Shown: positions 17,079 to 24,703 of the stretch, one piece after another | Layout of the letters: each line of letters opens with the position of its first letter | How positions within the stretch are numbered: position 1 is the stretch's first letter | NCBI GenBank assembly: GCA_937872475.1 | Contig: CALMSY010000025.1 | Span: forward strand, 1-64,000 | DNA length: 64,000 nucleotides | Direction: 5' to 3' | Source of the DNA: 67-14 sp020438345 | GTDB lineage: Bacteria; Actinomycetota; Thermoleophilia; Solirubrobacterales; 70-9 | Made by a program: the position numbers and the translations under genes | Notes under the pieces: model-generated | The model's database searches: none | The model's input: only the letters and a program-made list of their open reading frames with translations | What the model was told of the DNA's origin: nothing

Positions 17079-18071
17079 ATGCGAATCTTTTCCGGAATTC
17101 AGCCGACCGGGCGCAAGCACCTCGGCAACTACATTGGCGCGATCAGGCAGTACGTCGAAGGTCAGGACCGGGGCGACCCGGCGATCTATTCGATCGTCGA
17201 CCTTCATGCGATCACCGTGGCCTACGAGCCGCAGGCTCTGAGGAAGAACCTCTATGACACGACGGCCGCGATCCTCGCCGCCGGGGTTGATCCGGAGCGC
17301 TGCATCCTTTTCCGCCAGTCCGACATTCCCGAGCACACCGAGCTCTGCTGGCTGCTCTCGGGAGTCTGTGCCCACGGAGACCTCAACCGAATGACCCAGT
17401 TCAAGGAGAAATCGTCCCAGCAGAAGGACCTTGTTTCCGCCGGGATCTTCATCTATCCGCTGCTTCAGGCCGCCGACGTGCTCGCCTACCGGGCGGACGA
17501 GGTGCCGGTGGGGGAGGACCAGCGCCAGCACATCGAGTTGATGCGGGAGATCGCCCGACGCTTCAACGACCGCTTCGGCGAAACCCTGGTCGTGCCCGAT
17601 CACCGGATCCCGGAGATCGGGGCCCGGGTGATGGACCTTCAGGAGCCGACGAGAAAGATGTCAACTTCGGTCGGCGCCGACAACGGCCGCGTCTACCTGC
17701 TCGAATCCGAAACGGAAACCCGCAAGAAATTCGGTTCCGCAGTAACTGATTCGGGCCGGGAAGTGAAACGGGGAGAGGGCAAGGAAGGTGTCGCAAACCT
17801 GATCGGGATCTACGCAGTCGCCACCGGCAAATCGGAAAATGAAGTCGAGGCTGAGTTCGAAGGATCCGGATACGGAGACTTCAAGAAGGCTGTCGCCGAC
17901 GCGGTGGTCGGGTTTCTCGCTCCGGTTCGTGAGCGTTACCCGGAAATCCGCGAGGACGAGGCCGGAATCGAAAGGGTCCTCGCCGACGGTGCGGCCAGGG
18001 CCCGCGCGATTGCTGCCGAGACTCTCGCTGACGTTCGCGAAGCGATGGGTGTGGGCGTTCCCCGTTCCTGA
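17079..18071 (+). CDS. trpS: Tryptophanyl-tRNA synthetase
   Basis: TrpRS charges tRNA-Trp. The 330-residue class I synthetase starts MRIFSGIQPTGRKHLGNYIG, containing the HIGH-equivalent. The KMSKS loop reads RKMSTSVGADNG near residue 192. LAYRADEVPVGEDQRQHIEL is the tryptophan-site region. The KMSTS variant with GADNG resembles the divergent actinobacterial form rather than the E. coli one. The ATG at 17079 has no ribosome-binding site. A 105-bp region with repeated 12-mers separates it from scpA. Confidence 0.95.
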   Translation: MRIFSGIQPTGRKHLGNYIGAIRQYVEGQDRGDPAIYSIVDLHAITVAYEPQALRKNLYDTTAAILAAGVDPERCILFRQSDIPEHTELCWLLSGVCAHGDLNRMTQFKEKSSQQKDLVSAGIFIYPLLQAADVLAYRADEVPVGEDQRQHIELMREIARRFNDRFGETLVVPDHRIPEIGARVMDLQEPTRKMSTSVGADNGRVYLLESETETRKKFGSAVTDSGREVKRGEGKEGVANLIGIYAVATGKSENEVEAEFEGSGYGDFKKAVADAVVGFLAPVRERYPEIREDEAGIERVLADGAARARAIAAETLADVREAMGVGVPRS

Positions 18072-18083
18072 CCGGCGGCTTCC

Positions 18084-18130
18084 TCGCAAATAGCGGCAAA
18101 CGACGCAATCCGCTAGGTTCGCAAATAGCG
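18084..18130 (+). repeat. Two direct copies of a 12-mer upstream of scpA
   Basis: TCGCAAATAGCG occurs exactly at 18084-18095 and 18119-18130, a 35-bp period (just over three helical turns). Both lie upstream of the scpA -10 box and may be a paired operator. Confidence 0.55.
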
Positions 18131-18163
18131 CATTTTCACTGCGGGAGCGACCGATACCCCCTT

Positions 18164-18169
18164 TACCCT
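18164..18169 (+). promoter_or_regulatory. -10 box TACCCT for leaderless scpA
   Basis: TACCCT ends 7 nt before ATG 18177. It supports ATG 18177 over the in-frame TTG 18171. Confidence 0.45.
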
Positions 18170-18176
18170 TTTGCTG

Positions 18177-18938
18177 ATGGCTTCCCGGCTGGACCTGGAC
18201 CTCGATCTGGATCTCGATGTCTTCATCGGGCCATTCGACCTGCTCCTCAGCATCGTGCTTCGGGAAGAGATCAGCCTGCTTGAAGTGGAACTGGGAGAAA
18301 TCGTCGCTACCTACGTCACCAGGCTGGAAGAACGGGGCGAGCTGGAACTAGAAGTTGCCACCGAATTCCTGGTTCTTGTTGCCGCCTTGCTGGAATTGAA
18401 ATCGAGGCTAATGCTGCCAGGCGCCGAAGAAGACCTGACCGACATGGAGCCAGCTGAAGCTGTCGAGGAGCTGGTCGCAAGGATGCTTGAATACCGGCGC
18501 TACCGCGACGCCGGCCGGGAGCTCAAGGACCATTTCGAGAGTCAGCGGGGCTTTCTTTACCGGTCGGCACCTCTCCCTGCGGAACTTCGCCGGGTCGAAG
18601 TCGAAACCGCCGAGAAAGTCTATGAAGCCGATCAACTGGCGGCTGCCCTTGGCGATCTGCTCGAACCGCCTCCGCGGCCGGACCTTTCTCATTTGCGGGC
18701 AACTGTGTCACTTCGCAGGCGTCTTTCGGCGGTTCGTTCGGTGCTTCTTGACCGGCCATTTTTCGATTTCGATGACGAGTTCGGAAAGGAAGACCGCATG
18801 ACCCAGGCGGTCACGATTTTCGCCCTGCTTGATCTCTACAAGAAGGGCGAGGCAGTTTGGGAACAGGATGAATCTTGCGGTCCGATAACCGTCCGACGGT
18901 CCCAGCCCGGTCAGGCACAGTTAGCGAAGACCGCATGA
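18177..18938 (+). CDS. scpA: Segregation and condensation protein A (kleisin)
   Basis: ScpA bridges the heads of SMC and binds ScpB in the bacterial condensin complex. The protein has 253 residues. FIGPFDLLLSIVLREEISLLEVEL near the N terminus is the family signature, followed by EFLVLVAALLELKSRLMLPG. The C terminus has the winged-helix VTIFALLDLYKKGEAVWEQ. A run of five alternating Leu-Asp pairs precedes the family core and is unusual. The start ATG 18177 has a -10 box 7 nt upstream. The stop overlaps scpB by 4 nt. The matching smc gene begins at 62218. Confidence 0.93.
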   Translation: MASRLDLDLDLDLDVFIGPFDLLLSIVLREEISLLEVELGEIVATYVTRLEERGELELEVATEFLVLVAALLELKSRLMLPGAEEDLTDMEPAEAVEELVARMLEYRRYRDAGRELKDHFESQRGFLYRSAPLPAELRRVEVETAEKVYEADQLAAALGDLLEPPPRPDLSHLRATVSLRRRLSAVRSVLLDRPFFDFDDEFGKEDRMTQAVTIFALLDLYKKGEAVWEQDESCGPITVRRSQPGQAQLAKTA

Positions 18939-19516
18939 GCGCGTTGAACCCGCTTGCCTGCAAGATCGAGTCGCTGCTTTTTCTGAGCAACCAACCGGTG
19001 ACCGAAATGGCCCTGGCGGAAGCCTGTGAAGTGGATCTCGAACTGATCGAAGAGGCGGTTGCCGAACTCGAAGCCGACCTGGTTCCCGGCCGCCGGGGGC
19101 TGATTCTGCGACGGGTCGGAGGCGGGCTGATCCTGGCCAGCGACCCCGAATCCGAAGCGGCCGCACGCCGGCTGCTTTCGAAGCCACGGACCCCGCCACT
19201 GACCCAGGCGCAGGCGGAAACCCTGGCTATCGTTGCCTACCTTCAGCCAGTCGCCAGGCCCGAGATCGCACGGATCCGCGGTGTTTCCTCGGAATCCGCC
19301 GTGGGCAGTCTCAACGAGCGCGGCTTGATCGAAGAGGCCGGGCGTTCCCGTTTCGGGGCCGCTATCTACCGGACCTCGCCCCTGTTCGAGAAGGTGTTCG
19401 GTCTGGACGGACTGGATGCCCTGCCTGATCCGAGCCGCTTTGATCCAACTCCGGACGACGAGCGCGAGATCAGGGAGCGTCTGCTCGCCGCCGGCGAGCA
19501 GCGCTCGGAAGCCTGA
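18935..19516 (+). CDS. scpB: Segregation and condensation protein B
   Basis: ScpB is the tandem winged-helix partner of ScpA. The 193-residue protein has the signature IESLLFLSNQPVTEMALAEA, then PLTQAQAETLAIVAYLQPVARPEI and IRGVSSESAVGSLNERGLIEEAGR. The ATG overlaps scpA by 4 nt. The last 12 codons and the stop lie in the first copy of a 43-bp tandem duplication, so the terminal LLAAGEQRSEA is part of a repeat. Confidence 0.94.
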   Translation: MSALNPLACKIESLLFLSNQPVTEMALAEACEVDLELIEEAVAELEADLVPGRRGLILRRVGGGLILASDPESEAAARRLLSKPRTPPLTQAQAETLAIVAYLQPVARPEIARIRGVSSESAVGSLNERGLIEEAGRSRFGAAIYRTSPLFEKVFGLDGLDALPDPSRFDPTPDDEREIRERLLAAGEQRSEA

Positions 19517-19591
19517 GTTCTGTCTGCTCGCCGCCGGCGAGCAGCGCTCGGAAGCCTGAGTTCTGTCTGCTCGTCGCAGGCGAGCAGACAG
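19481..19591. repeat. 43-bp tandem duplication of the scpB tail, with hairpins
   Basis: Two identical 43-bp units (19481-19523 and 19524-19566) are followed by half of a third with two changes (19567-19587). Each unit holds CTGCTCGCC-gcc-GGCGAGCAG, a 9-bp stem. The last one extends to an 11-bp stem CTGTCTGCTCG/CGAGCAGACAG (19563-19573 with 19581-19591), a likely scpB terminator. Unit 1 includes the scpB stop codon. Confidence 0.9.
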
Positions 19592-19718
19592 TCGGGTCTT
19601 GAGGTTGCGATCCGGGGCAAGGCAGGGACAAGACCTATCCGGTCCGGGATATAAAGTCTCGGCTCAGGCGGCAGCCGACTCGGCGTCTCAACCACAAAAA
19701 AGCTTAGGGAGAACGGCT

Positions 19719-20888
19719 TTGAAGAAGCTTGCCGCAACACTCATTCTGCTCACGTCCGGTTTCGTTTTCGTTGCCTGTGGAGGTGGCAACAGCAACGACA
19801 GCAACGAGGTGGTCACCACTGACAATCTCACCGCGGCTATGGACGAAGTCTGTGCCGAAAGCGATCGCCGGTTCGCGGATCTCGGTACGTACGGAATGAA
19901 CAATGAAGGGCTGGCCGCGGAGTTCAACGGTCTGGTCGAAGAACGGCAGGCATCGCTCGAAGACCTCCAGGGGTTGAACCTCGATGAAAATGCCCAGGCG
20001 GAGTTCGACAAGTACGTTGCGGCCCTCGAAGACGCGATCGCGGCGAATCAGGCCGTGGCCGATGCCGCGGAAGCAGGCGATGACGACGCAGTCAACGAGG
20101 CTTTCAAGGAAATGGAGGCGGTCTTCGCGAAGCGCGACAAGGTCGCCGATGAGATGGGGCTGGAGGTCTGCGGTCAGGCCACCGAGGTAGAAGTTGAAGC
20201 GACTGGCACCGCGCCGCCGGAGGATCTCGAGTACGCCGAGCCCAAGGACACGGTCGATGATGCCGCTGCCGCCTACCTGGCAGCGATCAAGGCCGGCGAC
20301 TGTGACGCGATCAACGATCTTTGGCACACCGACGCCGGCGAGGCGAGCCCCGAGATTTGCGAGGCTATCGAGACCGACTTGAAGGGAGCCAGGCTGCAGG
20401 GTACGGAGCCGTACGGGCCGGTCGGAGCGGCCCAGTACGAGAGTGCGGACGAGCGGTATTTCCTGGTGAACTTCGCGGTCGATCTGGACGGCGAGATGCG
20501 CTACATCGGTGAAGCCATCCAGTCATATGGTGGTCTTCGCCCCGCTCCGGAAAACAACGATGCTGACCAGACCATCGAAGACCTCGTCGCTGCGATCCGT
20601 GACGACGACGGGAAGGCCTTCAACGCGACCCTGCCCGACCAGACGGGGGGCTTTGTCTTGAAAGAAGGCGACCCGGTCAAGAACTTCTCTGACGGAGAGT
20701 TCGCGCAGGACTTCATCGGGGACGTCAAGAGCGGCGACACTGAACCCGTCCAGCTCGGGATCAATGCGGCTTTCGCGTATTACTTTCTTGAAGGCAGCGA
20801 ATACGACTGGGCGATCAACCTGATTCACGCGCCTGGCAGCGGCGCCAAATACCGCTTCAGCGGCTACTTCCCGTTGCCCAAACCGTAG
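19719..20888 (+). CDS. Secreted lipoprotein of unknown function, paralogue 1
   Basis: I do not recognise a named family. The start is TTG 19719, with AGGGAGA upstream. A lipoprotein signal peptide MKKLAATLILLTSGFVFVAC is seen, with the lipidated Cys at 20. The mature protein has two parts. The first is a helical region (about 45-165) flanked by two Cys (DEVCAES, EVCGQ). The second is a C-terminal domain with another Cys pair (GDCDAIN, EICEAI), whose layout suggests an NTF2-like fold. All four Cys are shared with the gene at 21074, so two disulfides are likely. It lies between scpB and rluB and may be separately transcribed; TATAAA at 19650-19655 is a possible -10 box. Confidence 0.85.
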   Translation: MKKLAATLILLTSGFVFVACGGGNSNDSNEVVTTDNLTAAMDEVCAESDRRFADLGTYGMNNEGLAAEFNGLVEERQASLEDLQGLNLDENAQAEFDKYVAALEDAIAANQAVADAAEAGDDDAVNEAFKEMEAVFAKRDKVADEMGLEVCGQATEVEVEATGTAPPEDLEYAEPKDTVDDAAAAYLAAIKAGDCDAINDLWHTDAGEASPEICEAIETDLKGARLQGTEPYGPVGAAQYESADERYFLVNFAVDLDGEMRYIGEAIQSYGGLRPAPENNDADQTIEDLVAAIRDDDGKAFNATLPDQTGGFVLKEGDPVKNFSDGEFAQDFIGDVKSGDTEPVQLGINAAFAYYFLEGSEYDWAINLIHAPGSGAKYRFSGYFPLPKP

Positions 20889-20965
20889 CGAGGGGATGCA
20901 GCCCATACCCCAGAGGCAAAGTCTCGTCACGGATGTTCCCGCTGCCGCAGGCGAGCAGCGCCTTC

Positions 20966-20996
20966 GGGACGGATCCCTCGTGCGGGGATTCGTCCC
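20966..20996 (+). terminator. 12-bp stem hairpin after lipoprotein 1
   Basis: GGGACGGATCCC (20966-20977) pairs with GGGATTCGTCCC (20985-20996) with one G-T and a 7-nt loop. No U-tract follows. Just upstream, 20946-20958 repeats 13 nt (CGCAGGCGAGCAG) also found after scpB at 19575-19587. The rest of the 185-bp gap contains TAGGTT (21024-21029), a possible -10 box for the next gene. Confidence 0.55.
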
Positions 20997-21073
20997 GGCT
21001 CCGGTTTCGTCCGGTTCGACCAATAGGTTGAACGCCGCTTGCTGAACGTTTTCGTCATCAAGAAGGGGGAATC

Positions 21074-22234
21074 TTGAAGAAGTCATTCGCATTGCTGACA
21101 ATGCTCCTGTCCGGGTTTGTCATCGCTGCCTGCGGTATTTCGGGCGATGACGCCGACGTGACCCCGGAGGGTCTTGCCGCCGCGATGGACACTGTCTGTT
21201 CGGATGCGCAGGCAGATTTTGACGCGATGGGCGTCCGCGGACTGACCAATCCGCAGCTGGCCCTGGAATTCGAAGGAACAGCCGAAGTTCGCCAGAGCAT
21301 CGTCGACGGTTTCAATGACCTCAATCTGAACGAAGAGGCCAAGGCTGAAATCGAGCCCTATCTGACCGCCTCGGAAAAAGTCATCGCCAGTGACAAGGCG
21401 ATCGCCGAAGCCGCTGCGGCGGACAACACAGAAGCGGTCAACAAGGCGTTTGCCGAGCAGGGTGACGCTGTCAACGAACGTGACGAAGCTGCGAAGAAGA
21501 TCGGAACCGAAGTCTGTGGCCAGTTCGTTGAAATCAAACTGAGCGATTCAGGCACCGCACCACCGGATGATCTGGACTTGTCCGAGCCGGTCAACGGAAT
21601 CGAAAATTCTGTCGAGGGCTACCTCGCCGCTGCGAAGACGGGAAATTGCAAGGCGATCAACCGCATGCGGCACAGTGACGCCGGCCAATTGGGGCCAGAC
21701 GAATGCGAAGCTGTGGCCGAGAGCCTCAAGGGCTCGACCATTGCCCGAACCGAAAGTTACGGCCCGGTCGCGGTCGCCGAGCTGGTCAGTGGCAACGGCA
21801 CGCATTTCGTGACTGCTTTCGTCCTTGACCAGGACCAGGAGCTGCGGTACAGCTCCGATGCAATCCACGACAGTGGCGGTCTGCGGCCCGCACCGGAAGA
21901 CAATGACTCCCAGGAAGCGATTGACGCGACTGTGGCGGCAATCCGGGACAACGACGGTGCAGCCTTCAACGAAACACTCCCCGACGGTTCGAGCGGCTTC
22001 TGGCTGAAAGACGAAGGGGAATTCGACACATTCTCCGATGGGGAATACAACAAGACTTTCGTCAGGGATGTGCGTGACTCGGACGCGGAACCGGTCCAGC
22101 TCGGCCTGAATGCCGCTTTTGGCTTCTATCTGCTCGAAGGCAGCGAGAACGACTGGGTGCTGACCACGATCCACAACCCCGGTACCGGCAGCCATTACCG
22201 CTTCTCGGGGTACTGGCCAGTCCCGAAGCCCTAG
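21074..22234 (+). CDS. Secreted lipoprotein of unknown function, paralogue 2
   Basis: This is a paralogue of the preceding gene with the same layout, a tandem duplication. TTG 21074 follows AAGGGGGA. The signal peptide ends GFVIAAC with Cys 20 as lipid site. Conserved Cys lie in DTVCSDA, EVCGQF, GNCKAIN and DECEAV. Shared C-terminal blocks include GGLRPAPED, EPVQLGLNAAFGFYLLEGSE and YRFSGYWPVPKP. The family is unknown to me. Copies differ enough that duplication is old. The N-terminal helical domain resembles an extracytoplasmic four-helix bundle only in composition; no function is claimed. Confidence 0.85.
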   Translation: MKKSFALLTMLLSGFVIAACGISGDDADVTPEGLAAAMDTVCSDAQADFDAMGVRGLTNPQLALEFEGTAEVRQSIVDGFNDLNLNEEAKAEIEPYLTASEKVIASDKAIAEAAAADNTEAVNKAFAEQGDAVNERDEAAKKIGTEVCGQFVEIKLSDSGTAPPDDLDLSEPVNGIENSVEGYLAAAKTGNCKAINRMRHSDAGQLGPDECEAVAESLKGSTIARTESYGPVAVAELVSGNGTHFVTAFVLDQDQELRYSSDAIHDSGGLRPAPEDNDSQEAIDATVAAIRDNDGAAFNETLPDGSSGFWLKDEGEFDTFSDGEYNKTFVRDVRDSDAEPVQLGLNAAFGFYLLEGSENDWVLTTIHNPGTGSHYRFSGYWPVPKP

Positions 22235-22276
22235 CCCTGGACACAAGGGACATTTCGCCGGGGCCGGACACTGCCG

Positions 22277-22282
22277 TAGATT
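22277..22282 (+). promoter_or_regulatory. -10 box TAGATT before a leaderless micro-ORF and rluB
   Basis: TAGATT ends 7 nt before ATG 22290, the start of a 10-codon ORF. Initiation would be at that ATG. Confidence 0.45.
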
Positions 22283-22289
22283 CTCCGGC

Positions 22290-22322
22290 ATGAGATTCGC
22301 TACCCGTCCCGGCCAGATATGA
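22290..22322 (+). CDS. Putative leaderless 10-residue ORF coupled to rluB
   Basis: The ORF encodes MRFATRPGQI. Its TGA (22320-22322) overlaps the rluB ATG (22319) in an ATGA arrangement, the same 4-nt coupling seen between operon genes here. The start lies 7 nt after a -10 box. Its role may be to deliver ribosomes to rluB on a leaderless mRNA. It is not known to make a stable peptide. Confidence 0.4.
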   Translation: MRFATRPGQI

Positions 22323-23017
22323 GGCTCGCCAAGTACCTGGCGCATGCCGGGATCGCTTCACGACGCAAGTCCGAGGAAATCATCGTTGCCGGGCGGGTGC
22401 GGGTTGATGGCAAGTTGGTCAGAGATCCGGCCTTCGGGGTCGGGACCGGGGATGAGGTCCGGGTTGACGGACACGCGGTTGAACCAGAGGGCCGGGAGGT
22501 CTGGATGCTCAACAAGCCGCTGGATGTGATCTCAACCGCTGATGAGCCGGGCAAGCGGGTGGCGGTAGTTGATTTGGTCAACAGCTCGGCCCGCCTATAT
22601 CCGGTCGGCCGGCTTGACGGCGATTCGACCGGCCTGATCCTGCTGAGTAACGACGGCGAGCTCGCCAACCGGTTAACCCACCCCCGCTACGAGGTTGAAA
22701 AGACCTATCGCGTGAAACTGAAGAACCCGGTCACCGCAGAAGCGATGGAGCAGCTCGGCAAGGGCGTCCGGCTCGAGGATGGCCTTACGGCTCCCGCAAC
22801 CGTGAGAAAGATCGGGGACCGGGCAATTGACGTGACCATCCATGAAGGGCGCAACCGCCAGGTCCGAAGGATGGCCGAGGCAGTCGGAAACGAGGTGGTT
22901 GGCCTGCAGCGAATATCACTGGGGTCACTGAAACTGGGCCGGCTCGGGATCGGCAAATCCCGTTTGCTCGATGAACGCGAAGTGGAGCGGCTCTGGAAAG
23001 ATGCAGGCAATGACTGA
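22319..23017 (+). CDS. rluB: 23S rRNA pseudouridine synthase (RluB/RsuA family)
   Basis: The enzyme isomerises a specific uridine of rRNA. An S4 RNA-binding domain at the N terminus (MRLAKYLAHAGIASRRKSEE) is followed by the catalytic motif YPVGRLDGDSTGLILLSNDG, with the active-site Asp in GRLD. NRQVRRMAEAVGNEV is the third family motif. Length 232 residues. RluB is favoured over RsuA or RluF by size and by location near scpAB and cmk, an arrangement widespread in Gram-positive bacteria. The exact target is inferred. Confidence 0.9.
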   Translation: MRLAKYLAHAGIASRRKSEEIIVAGRVRVDGKLVRDPAFGVGTGDEVRVDGHAVEPEGREVWMLNKPLDVISTADEPGKRVAVVDLVNSSARLYPVGRLDGDSTGLILLSNDGELANRLTHPRYEVEKTYRVKLKNPVTAEAMEQLGKGVRLEDGLTAPATVRKIGDRAIDVTIHEGRNRQVRRMAEAVGNEVVGLQRISLGSLKLGRLGIGKSRLLDEREVERLWKDAGND

Positions 23018-23030
23018 TCCAGGGGCAGAA

Positions 23031-23393
23031 ATGCGCGTAGTCGCGATCCGGGGTGCCGTTCAGGCAGAGAACAATGCATGCTCGGTACTTGACGCGACCG
23101 AAAAGCTGATGAAGGAGATCATCGGCGCCAATCAGCTCGAACCGGGGCAGATGATCAGCGCGATCTTCACCACCACCGATGATCTCGACGCCGAATTCCC
23201 CGCGGTTGCTGCCCGGCGAATGGGCCTGAATGACGTGCCCTTGATGTGCGCCCGCGAGATTCCCGTGCCCGGCGCGATGGCCGGTGTGATCAGGGTGATG
23301 CTCCACACCTACCTGGCGGCCGGATCAAATGCGAAGCATGTGTACCTTGGCGAGACCCGCAACCTGCGTTCCGACCTCGATGCCGCCCAGTAG
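23031..23393 (+). CDS. aroH: Chorismate mutase, AroH type
   Basis: This enzyme converts chorismate to prephenate for phenylalanine and tyrosine. The 120-residue protein matches the trimeric Bacillus AroH class: MRVVAIRGAVQAENNACSVL at the start, REIPVPGAMAGVIRVMLH in the centre and HVYLGETRNLRSDL at the end, with the Arg, Glu and Tyr positions of that fold. ATG 23031 is chosen because AGGGG at 23021-23025 is well spaced. ATG 23010 and 23001 are in frame and overlap rluB. It heads the aromatic gene group. Confidence 0.92.
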   Translation: MRVVAIRGAVQAENNACSVLDATEKLMKEIIGANQLEPGQMISAIFTTTDDLDAEFPAVAARRMGLNDVPLMCAREIPVPGAMAGVIRVMLHTYLAAGSNAKHVYLGETRNLRSDLDAAQ

Positions 23394-23423
23394 GCGCGGC
23401 CAACCGACGACCTGCCGAGCCGA

Positions 23424-24536
23424 ATGACCGTTCGCTTCAACAATCACCTTTCTTCCATTCCCGGCTATACCCCCGGGGTTCCAAAGGGGCACAGTGCCGA
23501 GGATGTGGCCCGGTCCGACCTCGCCCAGCTCGCCTCGAACGAGTCTCCGTTCCCACCGCTGCCGGAAGTAGTCGAGGCGATCAGCCATGCGGCCACAGCG
23601 ATGAACCGCTATCCGGACCCCGCTGCGACCCGCCTGAGGCAAAGCCTGGCTGACCGGCACGAGATCGAACCCGGTCAGATTTCGGTAGCGAACGGATCCT
23701 GCGACTTTCTGCTCGCTGCGGCGGAAGCTCTGCTGGAGCCCGGGGCAGAGATCGTTTACGCCTGGCCATCTTTTTCGATGTACCCGAACATGGCGGCGAT
23801 GACCGGTGCCCGCGAGATCAGGGTGCCGCTGAAGCAGGACCAGAGCCATGACCTGGAAGCAATGCTCGAAGAGATCACCGCGGCGACCCAGATCGTGATC
23901 GTCTGCAATCCAAACAATCCAACCGGCACGTACATTCCCTTCAGGGAAATCTCCGAGTTCGTTTCCAGGGTGCCTGACCACGTCCAGGTGATCCTCGACG
24001 AGGCTTACATCGAATTCCAGATCTACGACGACCCCGGAGAATCAGTGGACCTGCTCAGGGAGTTCCCCAATCTGGTTCTGCTGCGGACCTTCAGCAAGAC
24101 CCATTCCCTGGCCGGTCTCAGGGTTGGCTACGCGATGGGATCCCCGGCTTTCAAGGCAGCTGTGGACGCGGTGCGCCAGCCGTTCGGGGTGAACGCACTT
24201 GCCCAGGCGGCAGCTGTTGAAGCACTTGAACATGGCGATCTGATCGACCGCCAGATCGAGACCCAGATCGCAGAGCGGATCAGGGTCGAGAACGCGGTGG
24301 CTGATCTCGGACTGGCCACAACCGACAGCCAGGCGAATTTTTCCTGGATTTCACTGGGCGAGAACGGTGAAGAGATCGAGGACGAGGTCGTGGCGACCTT
24401 GAACCAGGCCGGGATAGTGGTACGGCAGGGCCGGTTGCTTGGAGGCCCCGGATGGCTAAGGGTCTCCTACGGCACCGCGGAAGAGAACGATCGTTTTGTC
24501 GCTGCGCTTGGCGATGCAATGAAGGTTCACGGCTAG
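23424..24536 (+). CDS. hisC: Histidinol-phosphate / aromatic aminotransferase
   Basis: This is a class I/II pyridoxal-phosphate aminotransferase of 370 residues. VANGSCDFLLAAAEALLEPG and CNPNNPTGTY are family motifs. The PLP lysine is in RTFSKTHSLAGLRVGYAMG near residue 225. HisC-like sequence predicts histidinol-phosphate or aromatic transamination. The context, chorismate mutase upstream and DAHP synthase and prephenate dehydrogenase downstream, suggests a role in phenylalanine or tyrosine synthesis. The symbol is by similarity only. Confidence 0.85.
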   Translation: MTVRFNNHLSSIPGYTPGVPKGHSAEDVARSDLAQLASNESPFPPLPEVVEAISHAATAMNRYPDPAATRLRQSLADRHEIEPGQISVANGSCDFLLAAAEALLEPGAEIVYAWPSFSMYPNMAAMTGAREIRVPLKQDQSHDLEAMLEEITAATQIVIVCNPNNPTGTYIPFREISEFVSRVPDHVQVILDEAYIEFQIYDDPGESVDLLREFPNLVLLRTFSKTHSLAGLRVGYAMGSPAFKAAVDAVRQPFGVNALAQAAAVEALEHGDLIDRQIETQIAERIRVENAVADLGLATTDSQANFSWISLGENGEEIEDEVVATLNQAGIVVRQGRLLGGPGWLRVSYGTAEENDRFVAALGDAMKVHG

Positions 24537-24556
24537 CGCCATCGCCGGCTTCCTGA

Positions 24557-24562
24557 TACAAC
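24557..24562 (+). promoter_or_regulatory. Possible -10 box TACAAC for the aromatic leader transcript
   Basis: TACAAC ends 7 nt before ATG 24570 of the leader peptide. The spacing matches that of the other leaderless units in this window, though the last base departs from TANNNT. Confidence 0.4.
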
Positions 24563-24569
24563 CTCCCTG

Positions 24570-24671
24570 ATGCAGCAACTGACCGACAGCCGCGTAGCCC
24601 GCTCGGGCACGGCACTCCGCCAGAGCGGAGCCTCCGGTGCTGCCTTCTATTCCTATTGGCGATTTATCTAG
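24570..24671 (+). CDS. Aromatic amino acid leader peptide upstream of DAHP synthase
   Basis: A 33-codon ORF begins MQQLTDSRVARSG and ends AAFYSYWRFI, placing Phe, Tyr, Tyr, Trp and Phe codons within eight positions of its stop. It lies in the hisC to DAHP synthase gap, 139 nt upstream of the DAHP synthase gene. A GC-rich hairpin with a short T-run starts 16 nt after its stop. A second hairpin (CTCCGC-caga-GCGGAG, 24615-24630) lies within it. This is the organisation of a ribosome-mediated attenuator. Ribosome stalling on any of three charged-tRNA shortages could favour expression. I infer function from position and codon content; no homologue is known to me with this sequence. Confidence 0.65.
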   Translation: MQQLTDSRVARSGTALRQSGASGAAFYSYWRFI

Positions 24672-24687
24672 GCGTCCGTCCGGTGAT

Positions 24688-24703
24688 GCGGGGGTTTCCC
24701 CGC
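24688..24703 (+). terminator. Attenuator terminator candidate upstream of DAHP synthase
   Basis: GCGGGG-gttt-CCCCGC forms a 6-bp all-GC stem followed by CTTTG. It lies 16 nt after the leader-peptide stop. GCGGAG at 24625-24630 could compete for the CCCCGC arm with one mismatch. The remaining 105 bp to the gene hold a Shine-Dalgarno-like GAGGAAAGG and nothing else I recognise. Confidence 0.55.

Noticed and set aside
19481..19591. CRISPR-like array
   Set aside because: The 43-bp units are directly adjacent with no unique spacers, include the scpB stop codon, and no cas gene is nearby.
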